In this document: piece by piece, positions 25,177-35,185 of the stretch | How positions within the stretch are numbered: the first letter of the stretch is position 1 | How the letters are laid out: the number at the start of each line of letters is the position of its first letter | NCBI GenBank assembly: GCA_963971425.1 | Contig: OZ020517.1 | Location: 30,848,734 to 30,912,733, forward strand | Direction of reading: 5' to 3' | Source: Bryoerythrophyllum caledonicum | Lineage: Eukaryota; Streptophyta; Bryopsida; Pottiales; Pottiaceae | DNA: 64,000 bases | The notes under the pieces: generated by a model | Told to the model about the DNA's origin: nothing | Seen by the model: only the letters and a program-made list of their open reading frames with translations | Databases searched by the model: none | Made by a program: the position numbers and the translations under genes

Positions 25177-25181
25177 TAGTG

Positions 25182-26421
25182 GTTCAATAAAATAAAGTAA
25201 AAATAAACAAAACATTTTAAAATTTCAAAAAAACATTTATGAAATAATAACTTAGATTTCTAGGTTAAGAAAACTAAAAGAAAACCATTTAAAAGAAAAT
25301 CCTTGGGCCTATGATACGGTGTTAATGGTCCATCAGTTTCAATCAATACCTTATTCTTTTGAAACAAATAAAGCGCTTAAGTCATCACTTTTGATCCCTA
25401 ATGGTGCCAAGGGATATGCGGCTTACCCTCTTGCTTTTGTATTGAATTTTCCTCATGTTTGGCTTATGGTTTTAAAAAATCTCTTTCAGGTGTAAAGCGT
25501 TGTGATGTGGATCTAATTGTCAAGTTTTGTAAAAAATAATATCACCTTGTTTACAAAGCAAGGATTAGCTCAAAGGCTCATTTTTGTGTATTCATCTCAT
25601 GGCTATGTATTTTCAAAAAAATGTGTATCATGTGCTATACTAAATCTGCATTAAAGATGTGCGATAAAGATGCACACGATGATGCACTAGATGGAGGCAC
25701 TTTGATGTGATTCAAGAATTCAGCCATTGGTGCCAATATGCCATTATGCCACATGGATTTGAGCCAAACATGATGCGATTGGTTCATTTGGCCAACTACC
25801 ATGCTTGATTTGATACACAATTTAATCCTTTTTGCCTTTTGCATTGGGCTTTGTACCTTTTTCAATTTTGTCTTCATTTTACATGAACTTGTACCTTTTC
25901 CTGTATTCTATCAGTCTTGTTTTTCATTTGCTTTGTAGACCGAATTTCTACTAATTTGCCAAACAATGGACCTCCCTAACTTTGAAAAATTCCTTATAAT
26001 TCATTGCCTTGATTTTTGCGTGAATTTTTTTTTATTGTATCCTATCACTTCATGACTTTTAGAATTGATATGTTTTGTGCAATTTGGCCATGTTTTGCAT
26101 CCATTGTGGCTTGAAACGCTCATTCTATAGTCTAGTTTTGAACATTATTGGCAAGTCTCCGGCCATATTTAGTATTTTTTAAAATATCAAAACACATTAG
26201 ACAATGTAGAAAAAATTCAACACTAGCCATGCCAAACCATCTACATTGGCAAAAAAATTTAACTCCTAGTTTTAAATTCTTCCCCAATTCTCACCAAAGC
26301 ACTCAAAACCCACTCCAAAATTTATAGTTTCTAAAAAACGCCTTGGTACCTTTAGAAGTTAAAATACGGATGGATAGTGTGGAAGTGAGTTTGAAAGCAT
26401 TGCCTATGTGCACAAGCTTAA
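25182..26421. other. AT-rich intergenic stretch, no gene seen
   Basis: No coding signal, RNA gene or clear repeat structure recognised. Confidence 0.4.
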
Positions 26422-26618
26422 CCCTTAAATGTCAATCAGGACCTGTTTATACAAGCACTTATATTCCTATGTAGAATATCCAAAATGAATTAAAGTATAG
26501 CAAGACTAAAATCTTTTATTTGGAGGTCATTTCAATATGTATACCTTATCATGTTCAAATACAACACCAAACATGTAGAGCACCGTGTCGACTAGTGGCA
26601 CCTTCTGATATTTAAGGG
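26422..26618. mobile_element. Complete 197-bp piggyBac-like MITE
   Basis: TTAA on both sides (26418-26421 and 26619-26622). Termini CCCTTAAATGTCA at the left and the reverse complement of CCCTTAAATATCA at the right. No coding capacity. A related left half is at 17963. Confidence 0.8.
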
Positions 26619-26649
26619 TTAAAGTAGAATGGCACTTCAACCTCTATAG

Positions 26650-26915
26650 AAACTTTAGACGTGTATTCACGATAGTGTATATACAATCTCCAAAGACCAA
26701 TGAGTATGCCAAATATTGGCAATTTATACCCACCATGGATGTAGATTGACTCTCAATGACATATTTGTTGGTCTCATCAAAGAAAGAAATATAAAATCTA
26801 ATTCCTAAATGATAGAAGTCATGAGGTGGGTTTTTGCAAATCTCATGCACATTTCCATGGTTGCAATTTATATTTCCAATTCTTCAAATTTTGTACAAGG
26901 ATGCAAGAAGACAAG
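26650..26915. repeat. Dispersed repeat E, inverted copy
   Basis: Reverse complement aligns with 17240-17400 (CTTGTCTTCTTGCATC and TATAAATTGCAACCATGG blocks). Non-coding. Confidence 0.5.
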
Positions 26916-27712
26916 AGCTATATGGGAATATCATTTTTATTCTCATTAGAACTATGGAAAAAAGCAATGCCACCTTAAAGGAAAACTCCTTGAGTGCGGG
27001 CATTTTGGGCAACTCCAAAAACTTTTGTTGTGACACTCTATCAAATGTGCGATTTTCAATACTACCAAGTAATACTATTTCCTTTCATATTGTCAAAGAC
27101 TCTCTCAAAGATCTTCTACCCATCTCTCCTCAATCCCTCCGGAACCAAGTGTCCTCCTTATCTCAAACTTTTATCACTTGATCCATCACAATTTTTGAAA
27201 GTGCATCACAACCAATGCTTTCAACCTTATTATCAAAGCAATGTATTCATTCTCTTATGACGGTCGTTACTTATTGCAAGTGGTGCTTATTGAGGTAATC
27301 TTTCAATATCCTTGACTCCAACCATGTATGATTTGAGTATTTTAAACCAATCTCAAATTATAGTTCATGATCCTCAAGTTGTTAACCTAGATTTTGCTTG
27401 CTCCAAATTGATTATTTCCATGTTGAGGAATTCCTATACGGAATTTGCTCAAAATGAAAAAATTGATGTACTAGGGATTCAAGGCAATGATGTATTAAAA
27501 GTGAATGCTTTGGTTGCCTTGGAGCATATTATTGAGTGTAGATTTTGCTCATTGTGAGCAAAATATTGTGCGCATCCGTATGAAGGATTCACCTTTGGTT
27601 AAAGACTTGCCCTTTGAGATTCAGGAATGTGCGTGAAAATGTGGATCACTATTGTTATTGAGGATACCAATTTTCCTATTGAGCATGTCAATTATTCTCC
27701 CGAAAAGGACTA
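26916..27712. other. AT-rich stretch, no recognised gene
   Basis: Open reading frames of 80-115 codons exist (for example 26834-27181 and 27312-27557), but none shows a known family, splice structure or codon bias. Confidence 0.35.
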
Positions 27713-27929
27713 CACTGATTTTGATGTTTAGTGTCATGGGTTGTAAATGACTTGTAAATGCTTTAAGTTTTTACTCTTGATGAATATTTTTACCAACCAT
27801 GTCCACTATGATCCCTCTCTTTGAGTAGTATAGATTGTTGTGCTCTTACTAAAACTTTATATCAAAAGTAAAAACTTACAGCATTTATAAGTCATTTACT
27901 GCCCATGACACTAAACATCAAAATCAGTG
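27713..27929. mobile_element. Long-TIR MITE, family D, copy 2
   Basis: Starts CACTGATTTTGATGTTTAG, ends with its reverse complement, with the same internal blocks as copy 1 at 15479-15704 (TTTTTACTCTTGATGAATAT and GATTGTTGTGCTCTTA). The inverted arms are about 55 bp. Relative orientation cannot be decided because the element is nearly symmetrical. Confidence 0.8.
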
Positions 27930-30900
27930 TTGTGGGGGACTAGGGTATACTACTTTTGGGCAAAAACAAAAGAATTCAATAAAAATTTGAAAAAAAAGTT
28001 CTTACATTTTGATTGGTGGTAGAAGTTTACTTGATTCTACATGTAGGCCTAATTTTTTGGTTATTTTTTTCCTTCTACAAGGAATTTCTTAGGAACGCTA
28101 AACTTGAGAGGAGGAACATTGTGGCACTAAAAATTCCTAAATTTGAGTTCACAGTTATTTCAACAACGAACTAATTAAACAAAAATTAGAACTACATGTA
28201 CAATCATGTTAATTTATTCTTCCAATCAACAAAAGTGCAAAAAAATGTTTTTGGAATTCCATATTTTTTTAGTGATTTTAGTGAAAAGAACCAAATATTT
28301 ATTACAAATGGCAAATTGCTCTTGGACCCTAGGATTCATTAGTAATGTCAATCATTCCTCCATATTCAACAATGTAATTTTCTTCATGTATGTACCCTTA
28401 AAATAAATAGTTAGTGTTTTTTCCAATTTGTGACACTGTGACACTGTGACACCAAAAGTGGTACACCTATTGTGCTTTCACCTTGGGTGTCTTTTTGATG
28501 TGGAGCTCAAGCTAGAATTCAACACTATCTATTGGCGTAAGATCACTAGCCCCTATAGAGTTGGAGACAAAGGATTTATTGGAGTTTTTGCAAGATCCAT
28601 TGGATTGCATGGACTTGCATGGCTATTTTAAAAAAGGCATTGCGAGATGATTTGATTGAAGAGCTTCAACACTCTAGAGTTGATGTTAAATGATAAAGAA
28701 GTCTGCAATATTGAAGATCATTTCAAAGAATCCATAGAGTGCAAATAAGATGAGGTATGTTTGACTTTAAATTTGTGATTGAATCTGGCTTGCAAGTATA
28801 AATGAGTACTCTGAGTAATGATAATCTTTGTGTGATTTCTTATACAATATATTCTCCTAACAAATATAATCTATAAATGTTACAACCATGAAGTCCAACA
28901 ATTGGGGCTCCACAATGTTGGATAGAGCAATGATGGTTAGTAGTGTGATTTGCTTCTACTTGGAACATTTGCTCTTACAATACAAGATTGTAGAAGTGGG
29001 TTTGAAATTGATTCTGTATGCATGTATATTTATCAACAAGTTGATTGATATGGTTGTTACTTGTCCTTCGCCCATCTTACTTCCAGTGAGCAATATGGAA
29101 GTCATTCTTGGAGAATGTATTATGTCAAAGTGACAAATTTACAAACTTTAGGGATTCATTACTCCGGAATTCAATACATCGCTTTCCTTTTTCAATGTTA
29201 ATTACAATTAGCATGTCCTTACAAAATATATAAATATCTTTTACTTGAGTTACATGGATCATACTATAGAAAATCAATGGTTTTATGTTGTATTGCGATT
29301 CAAAACCTTTCTATATCTTTAGTCTAGAGTCTTGAAATTCTCATCCTACAAGATTTTTTTCTGAATCTTCAAATTTCATGTAGGAGACAAAAATAAATTT
29401 CTCACATTAGTATTTTTTGATGTTTGTAAATAGAGCTATGTACATTGATTATGATTGTTTCAAATCTTATGGAATACATTTCCATAAGGGATATTTTCAA
29501 GAAGGATAGAGCGTGGTTTCTCACTGAATCCATAGAAGGATAGGCCTAAGTTTTTAGTGCTTTGGGTAGGGCCTAAATTTGAAGTGAATTCTCCTGCAAC
29601 CCCTTTGTTGAGCTTACAAAATAATTTTCAATTGGTAGTAATCACATTGCTATTGAGGCTTCAATATTAGATTTTGATTAATCTTTGCCTAACAAGGCTT
29701 ATTTTTAGTACTCCACTAAATTGATGAGAATTCCAAAATGGTGTAGAAAAGTTGGGTTGAAGGTTGATTTTTGTATCATTGATGCTTTTCTAATATAGAA
29801 AAGAAACATAGACTTTGGAAGTCTATGCCAACTTCAAAATTTATCCAACCAGTGTGAAATGCATTAGACTTATCTATAAGTAGATTAAGGCAAAAAAGTC
29901 TCCGTGCTCAATGTTTAGGTACTCCGAGAAGTGGTTTGCCTCCAAGAGATGCAAAGACATCATCTTTATCTCAATCAAAACCTTTTGTACACATCTTGCA
30001 ACATCAAATGAAGTGTTCAATGGAGAAAATTAATGTTCCATACTATGGAAAACAAAGGATAGAATTTCAATTAGTTTAATGCCTGCAACTCAACATAGTC
30101 AAAAGGAGAAAATTATGTAAACAATTTTGAAGAAAAATGCGGCCAAGCTAGTGATTTTTAAAGTGATAGAAGATAAACAGAGTGATATGGAGTAGGGATC
30201 GATTGCATTGATTATTGTTGTATTTATAGTTGTATTTGAAAAAGTGCATTCATGTCCATCCACTTCTTCAACTTCCATTTGTTACACAAACTGCCATCAA
30301 TGTAATTTTAGATACATGTACATGTAAAAGTACTCAATAATTGTTCGCATCATCATTGATTAAAAAAAAATGATTAAATGTTGAGTAGCTGATTACATGA
30401 ATTATTTTGTATTTGATTGCCTTACATTGATTTGTCAATCCACTCTTTAATATACTATTTTTGTTCAAAGAATGCTATGAAGATTTGAATTATGACAAAA
30501 TGCATAGAGTGCATATATTTTAAACTAGGTTCAAGTTCATAACTTCTTGATAGTGGATGTTAAAGCCTCATGTCTTTTGAGTTATACTTCTAGGGTCTAA
30601 AGTGTAAAGATTTAATGTTTTCATTAAAAAAATCATGGGTTTAAAAGTTTTACTTCAATACAAGATGTATGATATTTTTGCTTGTAATGAAATTAAATTT
30701 TTATGTGTCTAAACTTCCTTGCTAGCGCTATTATGTATTCAATGTAATCATGATCCTTATAATAAAATCATCTTAAACTTATAACTCCATAATTATCATG
30801 TAGTTGGAAGTCCTTTACAACTTCATGGATTCTAGTACAACTTTGATTGTTGGATCCATTATCACTTACACATTTCTTTTCTATAGACTCTTTAAGTTTG

Positions 30901-31349
30901 ATTTCAGAAATTCCACTCTCTACTAGACTTGGATGCTAAACATGTTCATCTATGCTCTAAAACCATGATCTTGGCGTTATCCATCTACAAAACCTTGGGC
31001 ATATTGGCTTTTAAGGAAAAATAGATTATATTTTATTGTATTGAGAGTACACCAAGGTTTTCAAAGTTGTTTATCAAGAATTATGATTTATACAATGTAG
31101 AAATGTTTAATCTGCGTTTTTCCAATAGGTTAGATAAAAGGCCCTCTAATTAACCAAGAGGTCGTTTAATGAATGAAGATTCCAGCATTCAAGATACTTT
31201 TGCATCACGGCATCATAGTTTCTACTCATTATATTTATAAACTGTTGCCTACTTTAATCATTATCAAATCAATAAAAGAGCTTTATGGTTTTATCCTTTG
31301 ATACCTAAAGAACTTGCTTGTCTCTAAACTCATACCGCAATAATAGTAG
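27930..31349. other. AT-rich gene desert
   Basis: 3.4 kb without a recognisable gene, tRNA or bounded repeat. Stop codons are frequent in all frames and the longest open stretches (about 80 codons) look random. Confidence 0.45.
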
Positions 31350-31935
31350 AGGCGTTTCACACTAGGGCTGAGATTAGAAGCCAAGTGCTATATGCAATTT
31401 GATTGGTCTAAAGTCTCAAAATTGGCCTTGGTTAGCCTATCAGCTTTTACTGAGGACAAAGGTTGAGAGACCAACGGTGTCTAGAATGCCTATATGGTTG
31501 TACTTTTTGAAGGTTTTGGCACCAAGAGTTTGGCCACTCAAGGAAAGTTTGGGTTAATTGAGAATAGAAACCCAAACTCTTGCCAAGGTGCCAAATACTT
31601 TTTCATTAAAAATGTTCGGATTGAAACAATAACTTCTTTTCACCTAAATATAACATGTCCGCCATGATGTTCTTTTATCAAAAATGTGTTCTCTTCTATG
31701 TCCACACTAAAAGAAGTGAGAGCAAAGTTTTAAAAACTAAGGGGCTTTAAGAAGTAAAAAATGGCTTGGAATTTGCCAAATAGTTTGGGTCTCGGCCTCT
31801 AAACTTAGCCCTTGGCTCTCGCACTATAAGGACCCAAACTCCGCAAACTACATATTGTAATAGTTTTTCCAACTCCAAAACTTGGCCACTCAACATAGTT
31901 TGGTCTCTCTGATGGTCCTCATGTGAATCGCCCCT
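31350..31935. mobile_element. Tourist-like MITE, family A, old copy
   Basis: Left end GAGGCGTTTCACACTAG and right end CATGTGAATCGCCCC are mutated forms of the family A terminal repeats. Internal blocks (TTTTGGCACCAA and ACTTGGCCACTC) are shared with 8982-9541 and 47108-51446. Confidence 0.55.
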
Positions 31936-32039
31936 TGCTATCTTTCATAAAGTGTACACGTGTGATACCCTGATAAATATTATCCACCATAGAACTCTCT
32001 TATGAATTGATAAAGGCCTATTTGCAACTGATTTCCATC

Positions 32040-32560
32040 ACTCAATAAGTTGGGATATTCAAATCACTACAAAAAGTACTCGTTATAAGGTAGAGGCACC
32101 CAATTCCGATCAAGTAGAGTATGCATGGCATGGTGCATGAAAATGGCAAATGCATGAAATGGTGCATGAAGTGATCCAAAACTGATAACTCAAAATCTAA
32201 AAACTCCAGTCATTATTGGCATTGGATCATGATGTGTGCAATTTTGGGTTGCTCCACCTCAATTGAGCTCTCATTGGTGGCATTGCCTCGAAAGTCGAAC
32301 AAGGCCGATCGGTATTGGGTACCCTCCATGAATTGGTTATCCATGGCATGTCTTCTCTCTTTTACTCACTCTCACTTATTGGCATTGGGTGAAGGAGGGC
32401 ACCAAATCTCACCTACTCTAAAGTTTGGTTATGAGCTCCGGTGGTTTTTGGGCTTTTAAATTCTATATCAATTCCAAATCTTTGAGATTAAATATGAAAA
32501 AATATTTGTTGAGTTTCATTCCTAATTCCGCATCTTTCTACATATTAAATGTTTTGGACA
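32040..32560. repeat. Dispersed repeat C, copy 2
   Basis: Contains the same block order as 10510-11338, including GGTGGTTTTTGGGCTTTTAA and TTCATTCCTAATTC. Its beginning (ATATTCAAATCACTACAAA, AGTACTCGTTATA) also appears at 34165-34200, just beyond a tiny LINE-tail insertion. Confidence 0.5.
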
Positions 32561-32668
32561 TACAATAGAGTTTTCCTGAAAGTCACCAACATACACTAGA
32601 TAGGTACCCCGAATCTTAAGGTCTAATGTTAGTAACCGGGACCACATGCACATGGTGTCTTGGCTTGG

Positions 32669-32777
32669 GAAAGGTTTGGGGGAACTATTGGTCAACCCTT
32701 TAAGAACTTAGGGTACTATGGGGGAGCTATAGCTTGCATGAGATAGGGCCCAAGAACATTGATTGCAAAGCATTTTT
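32669..32777. repeat. Left target duplication of the LINE (~107 bp)
   Basis: 92 bp (32669-32760) are identical to 33869-33960, and a further ~15 bp (ATTGCAAAGCATTT against ATTGCCAAGCATTT) continue the match after a small gap. Confidence 0.75.
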
Positions 32778-33868
32778 TTTTACACAAGTAAAGAGAACCT
32801 TTACTGCAAAGAAAAGGGGGAGAACGAACAAGGGGGCCCGGGCAGACCCCGCCAGGTCCGGCAAGGCCGAGTTAAGGCCCAGACCGAAGAAAAAAGAAAG
32901 GGTCAGACAAAATTAAAGAACAAGCAAGCTAACCACTACCAAGACTAGGAGTCAAATGCCAATGAGGCTTCTCATCGACCCACGAGGCCATGACATCGTT
33001 GCAGCACCAAAGGTCTTTAAACCGCTTAGAGAACTTAGTGCTCTTCTCAGGAGGTTGGGAGCATCTAAGAAGCGACTTGGACCACGCGGCATGTCCATAA
33101 TCAACAAGACCAAGCCACACTTTGGTTCTAAGTTTCTGTTTGTTCCACTTAGTGCCGTTGAAGGCAGAGTCGTTTCTTTCGCTCCACAACTGCCAGATGA
33201 TGATGCCCCTTAGGAGCAGCCAGATCCTACTGATGGAAAGGAACCTCTTCGGGATCCTGTGGCCGAAAATCCCCTGTTTCCATGTTGGCACGAACTCACG
33301 GGTAGGCTCTGTCCCTCTCAGCGAATCCTCGCTGCAGTTGGTCTGAGACTGTTCCTCCTTGGTACTACTATCGGCAGGCTCCTCGTTCGGATAGAGAGGG
33401 AGGCCTGGGGGCAACCGGAGCAGAATTCAGCTGGATGGTGCGATTCGGGCGAGGAACGTCAATCCTGCAGCGCCAGTGAAGATACCCATCACATCCGACC
33501 GGTCTCTGTTCCTGCGGGCGGATTGAACATCGGCCGCCGAGGGAGCATAAGCATCAAAAGGCCGACCCCCCACTTCCACGTCTCCTGCGCTAATCTGCAA
33601 TCCCAGAACCTGTGGAGAATGGTCTCCGGGCTCCTTTGATCACAAACAAGGCAACTCTGGTCGATAGAGTCCTGAACTTTCCCTCTCCAGACATTGACGG
33701 CAGTGGCCTTGTGCCAGATTGCCCAGATCAAGCCAACCTCCTTTTGCGCTCTATCCGAATCCCAGATATTGAGCCACTTAAGCTTGTATGACGCCGGGAG
33801 AATTCCACTCCATTTGTGAGCAACCAACGAAGGCACTTGATGTCTGTACTGCAGCAGAGAACGACCGA
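32778..33868 (-). mobile_element. L1-type LINE, 5'-truncated
   Basis: Oriented on the minus strand, with its poly-A end at 32771-32780 (seen as T run) and about 1.09 kb retained. It encodes the C-terminal zf-RVT region of plant L1 ORF2: LIWAIWHKATAVNVWRGKV, then C-x2-C...H-x4-C (SCLVCDQ, ETILHRFWDC), then LLRGIIIWQLWSERNDSAF at about 33200. The two parts, 33489-33836 and 32929-33414, are in different frames, so it is also broken. The same 3' tail occurs at 12046 and 34121. Confidence 0.85.
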
Positions 33869-33977
33869 GAAAGGTTTGGGGGAACTATTGGTCAACCCTT
33901 TAAGAACTTAGGGTACTATGGGGGAGCTATAGCTTGCATGAGATAGGGCCCAAGAACATTCAAATTGCCAAGCATTT
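33869..33977. repeat. Right target duplication of the LINE (~107 bp)
   Basis: Direct repeat of 32669-32777, immediately abutting the truncated 5' end of the LINE. Confidence 0.75.
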
Positions 33978-34109
33978 CATTGGTGCAGAAAAAGGCGATA
34001 TGAAATTTCCTCATGCTCTCTTTCTTTCCGTTTATACATCTCCTACTGTCTGGCACCATATTCCTCCTAACTTGTCCCTTCGGAAAGCACTTTCAGGAAA
34101 ACTCTAAAT

Positions 34110-34171
34110 AGTAGGGATATATTTAATTTTTTTGACACAATCAAAGGTTACCTTTACAAAAGTAGGGATAT
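34110..34171 (-). mobile_element. 40-bp LINE-tail insertion
   Basis: AGTAGGGATAT is duplicated at 34110-34120 and 34161-34171. Between them lie a T run and TTTGACACAATCAAAGGTTA..., a diverged version of the last bases of the LINE family seen at 32780. It is an extremely short retroposed tail. Confidence 0.6.
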
Positions 34172-35185
34172 TCAAATCACTACAAAGAGTACTCGTTATA
34201 GTTGCTGGATGATAAAAATATGGACTTCGATCGGCATCTCCACCAAAACCATGCGAATCTTCACAAAACTAACACAATCACTGGTGCCTCGGGTTGAATT
34301 TGCTCTATGGATATGCTTCACCTCGCCGCCCAAGCACCGATGCCATGACTTGACACCGTCAACGACATGACGCCCACCCAATCCGTGTCAGGAAGTTCCT
34401 AATCTGAAGGCCAGCTTTCATACTAAAATTCATCATGTGCACGTGATTCCACTGCAGCAGTTGTTTTGAGTTCGGCAGCCATGGCGTCTGGACGAGGGGA
34501 GGACAACGGTTGTTTTAAGGTTCTGGACAACGATGGACCATTTTATGAATTTTTGGGAAGCGGGTTCATTTGCTCTGTAATTTGGGAGGCGCTAAGATTG
34601 GATTCAGTTAGATTTGGAGATTTTTCGGTTTTTCTGCCAGTCTTTGCTCGGCGTGTACAATGTATATGAATTTCTGTTGGAGGCAGGTGCTTGAATAAAT
34701 AAGAAGATTCATCTTCAGTCATGTCGTTGTGCTGAAATTGCATGGGCTTTACGGTACCAGGACTACTGGTTGATTTCATATTGACTGCAGCAAGGAGAGG
34801 TGTATGGTTCAGAGTTGCAACTTGCGTCTCTTGGTTGTAAACCTAGAAGCACCAATGCAGTAAGGTAGTCTCCTGTAACGTCTGCTTAAAGCCATATTGT
34901 GTCATTGCTGGAACGACGTCTTTTTTGTTGTAATCTTCGCATGTGTACCATAATTGATTCAGATCAGAAAGCTTGGCGTTACTCATCAAGAGCCTTCAGG
35001 GGAATTGGTCAAATGAAATCTTGATCCGTGTCCAAACTTTAACAAGGTGAGAGTCTTATTAGCTAGAATAGCTAGAATACACATGAATTTTGTTCAGCTG
35101 ATCATACCAATGAGCAATTATCTTCAGACTCGCCTCTGTAAACAGCTCCGGAGCCGCATAAACATCAACTCAAAAAATATCCTCT
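34172..35185. other. Spacer between LINE debris and the J-like gene
   Basis: Starts with a fragment of repeat C. A small plus-strand frame opens at 34481 (MASGRGEDNGCF..., 62 codons, ATG in good context GCCATGGCG), but no homology or splice partner was recognised, so it is not called. The right part should hold the 3' UTR of the minus-strand J-like gene. Confidence 0.35.

Larger units (their letters stand above)
19013..25181 (+). mobile_element. Ty3/gypsy chromodomain LTR retrotransposon (chromovirus), fossil
   Basis: A 6159-bp element (19018-25176) bounded by two 203-bp LTRs and the 5-bp target duplication TAGTG (19013-19017 and 25177-25181). Order of parts: LTR, leader with a 13-bp tandem repeat, gag (about 20254-21330, with zinc-knuckle region near 21187), protease (VDSGATGVFMHPD near 21510), reverse transcriptase (YLDDILIF near 22560), RNase H (near 23000), integrase (CDTCQRSK near 23770, then the catalytic core) and a C-terminal chromodomain (about 24735-24900, YLISWEGYGPEENSWEP). 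RT-RH-INT order plus chromodomain defines a chromovirus. It looks nearly full length but is broken in several places (roughly five). The LTRs differ at about 7 of 203 positions, so the insertion is moderately young. Confidence 0.95.
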
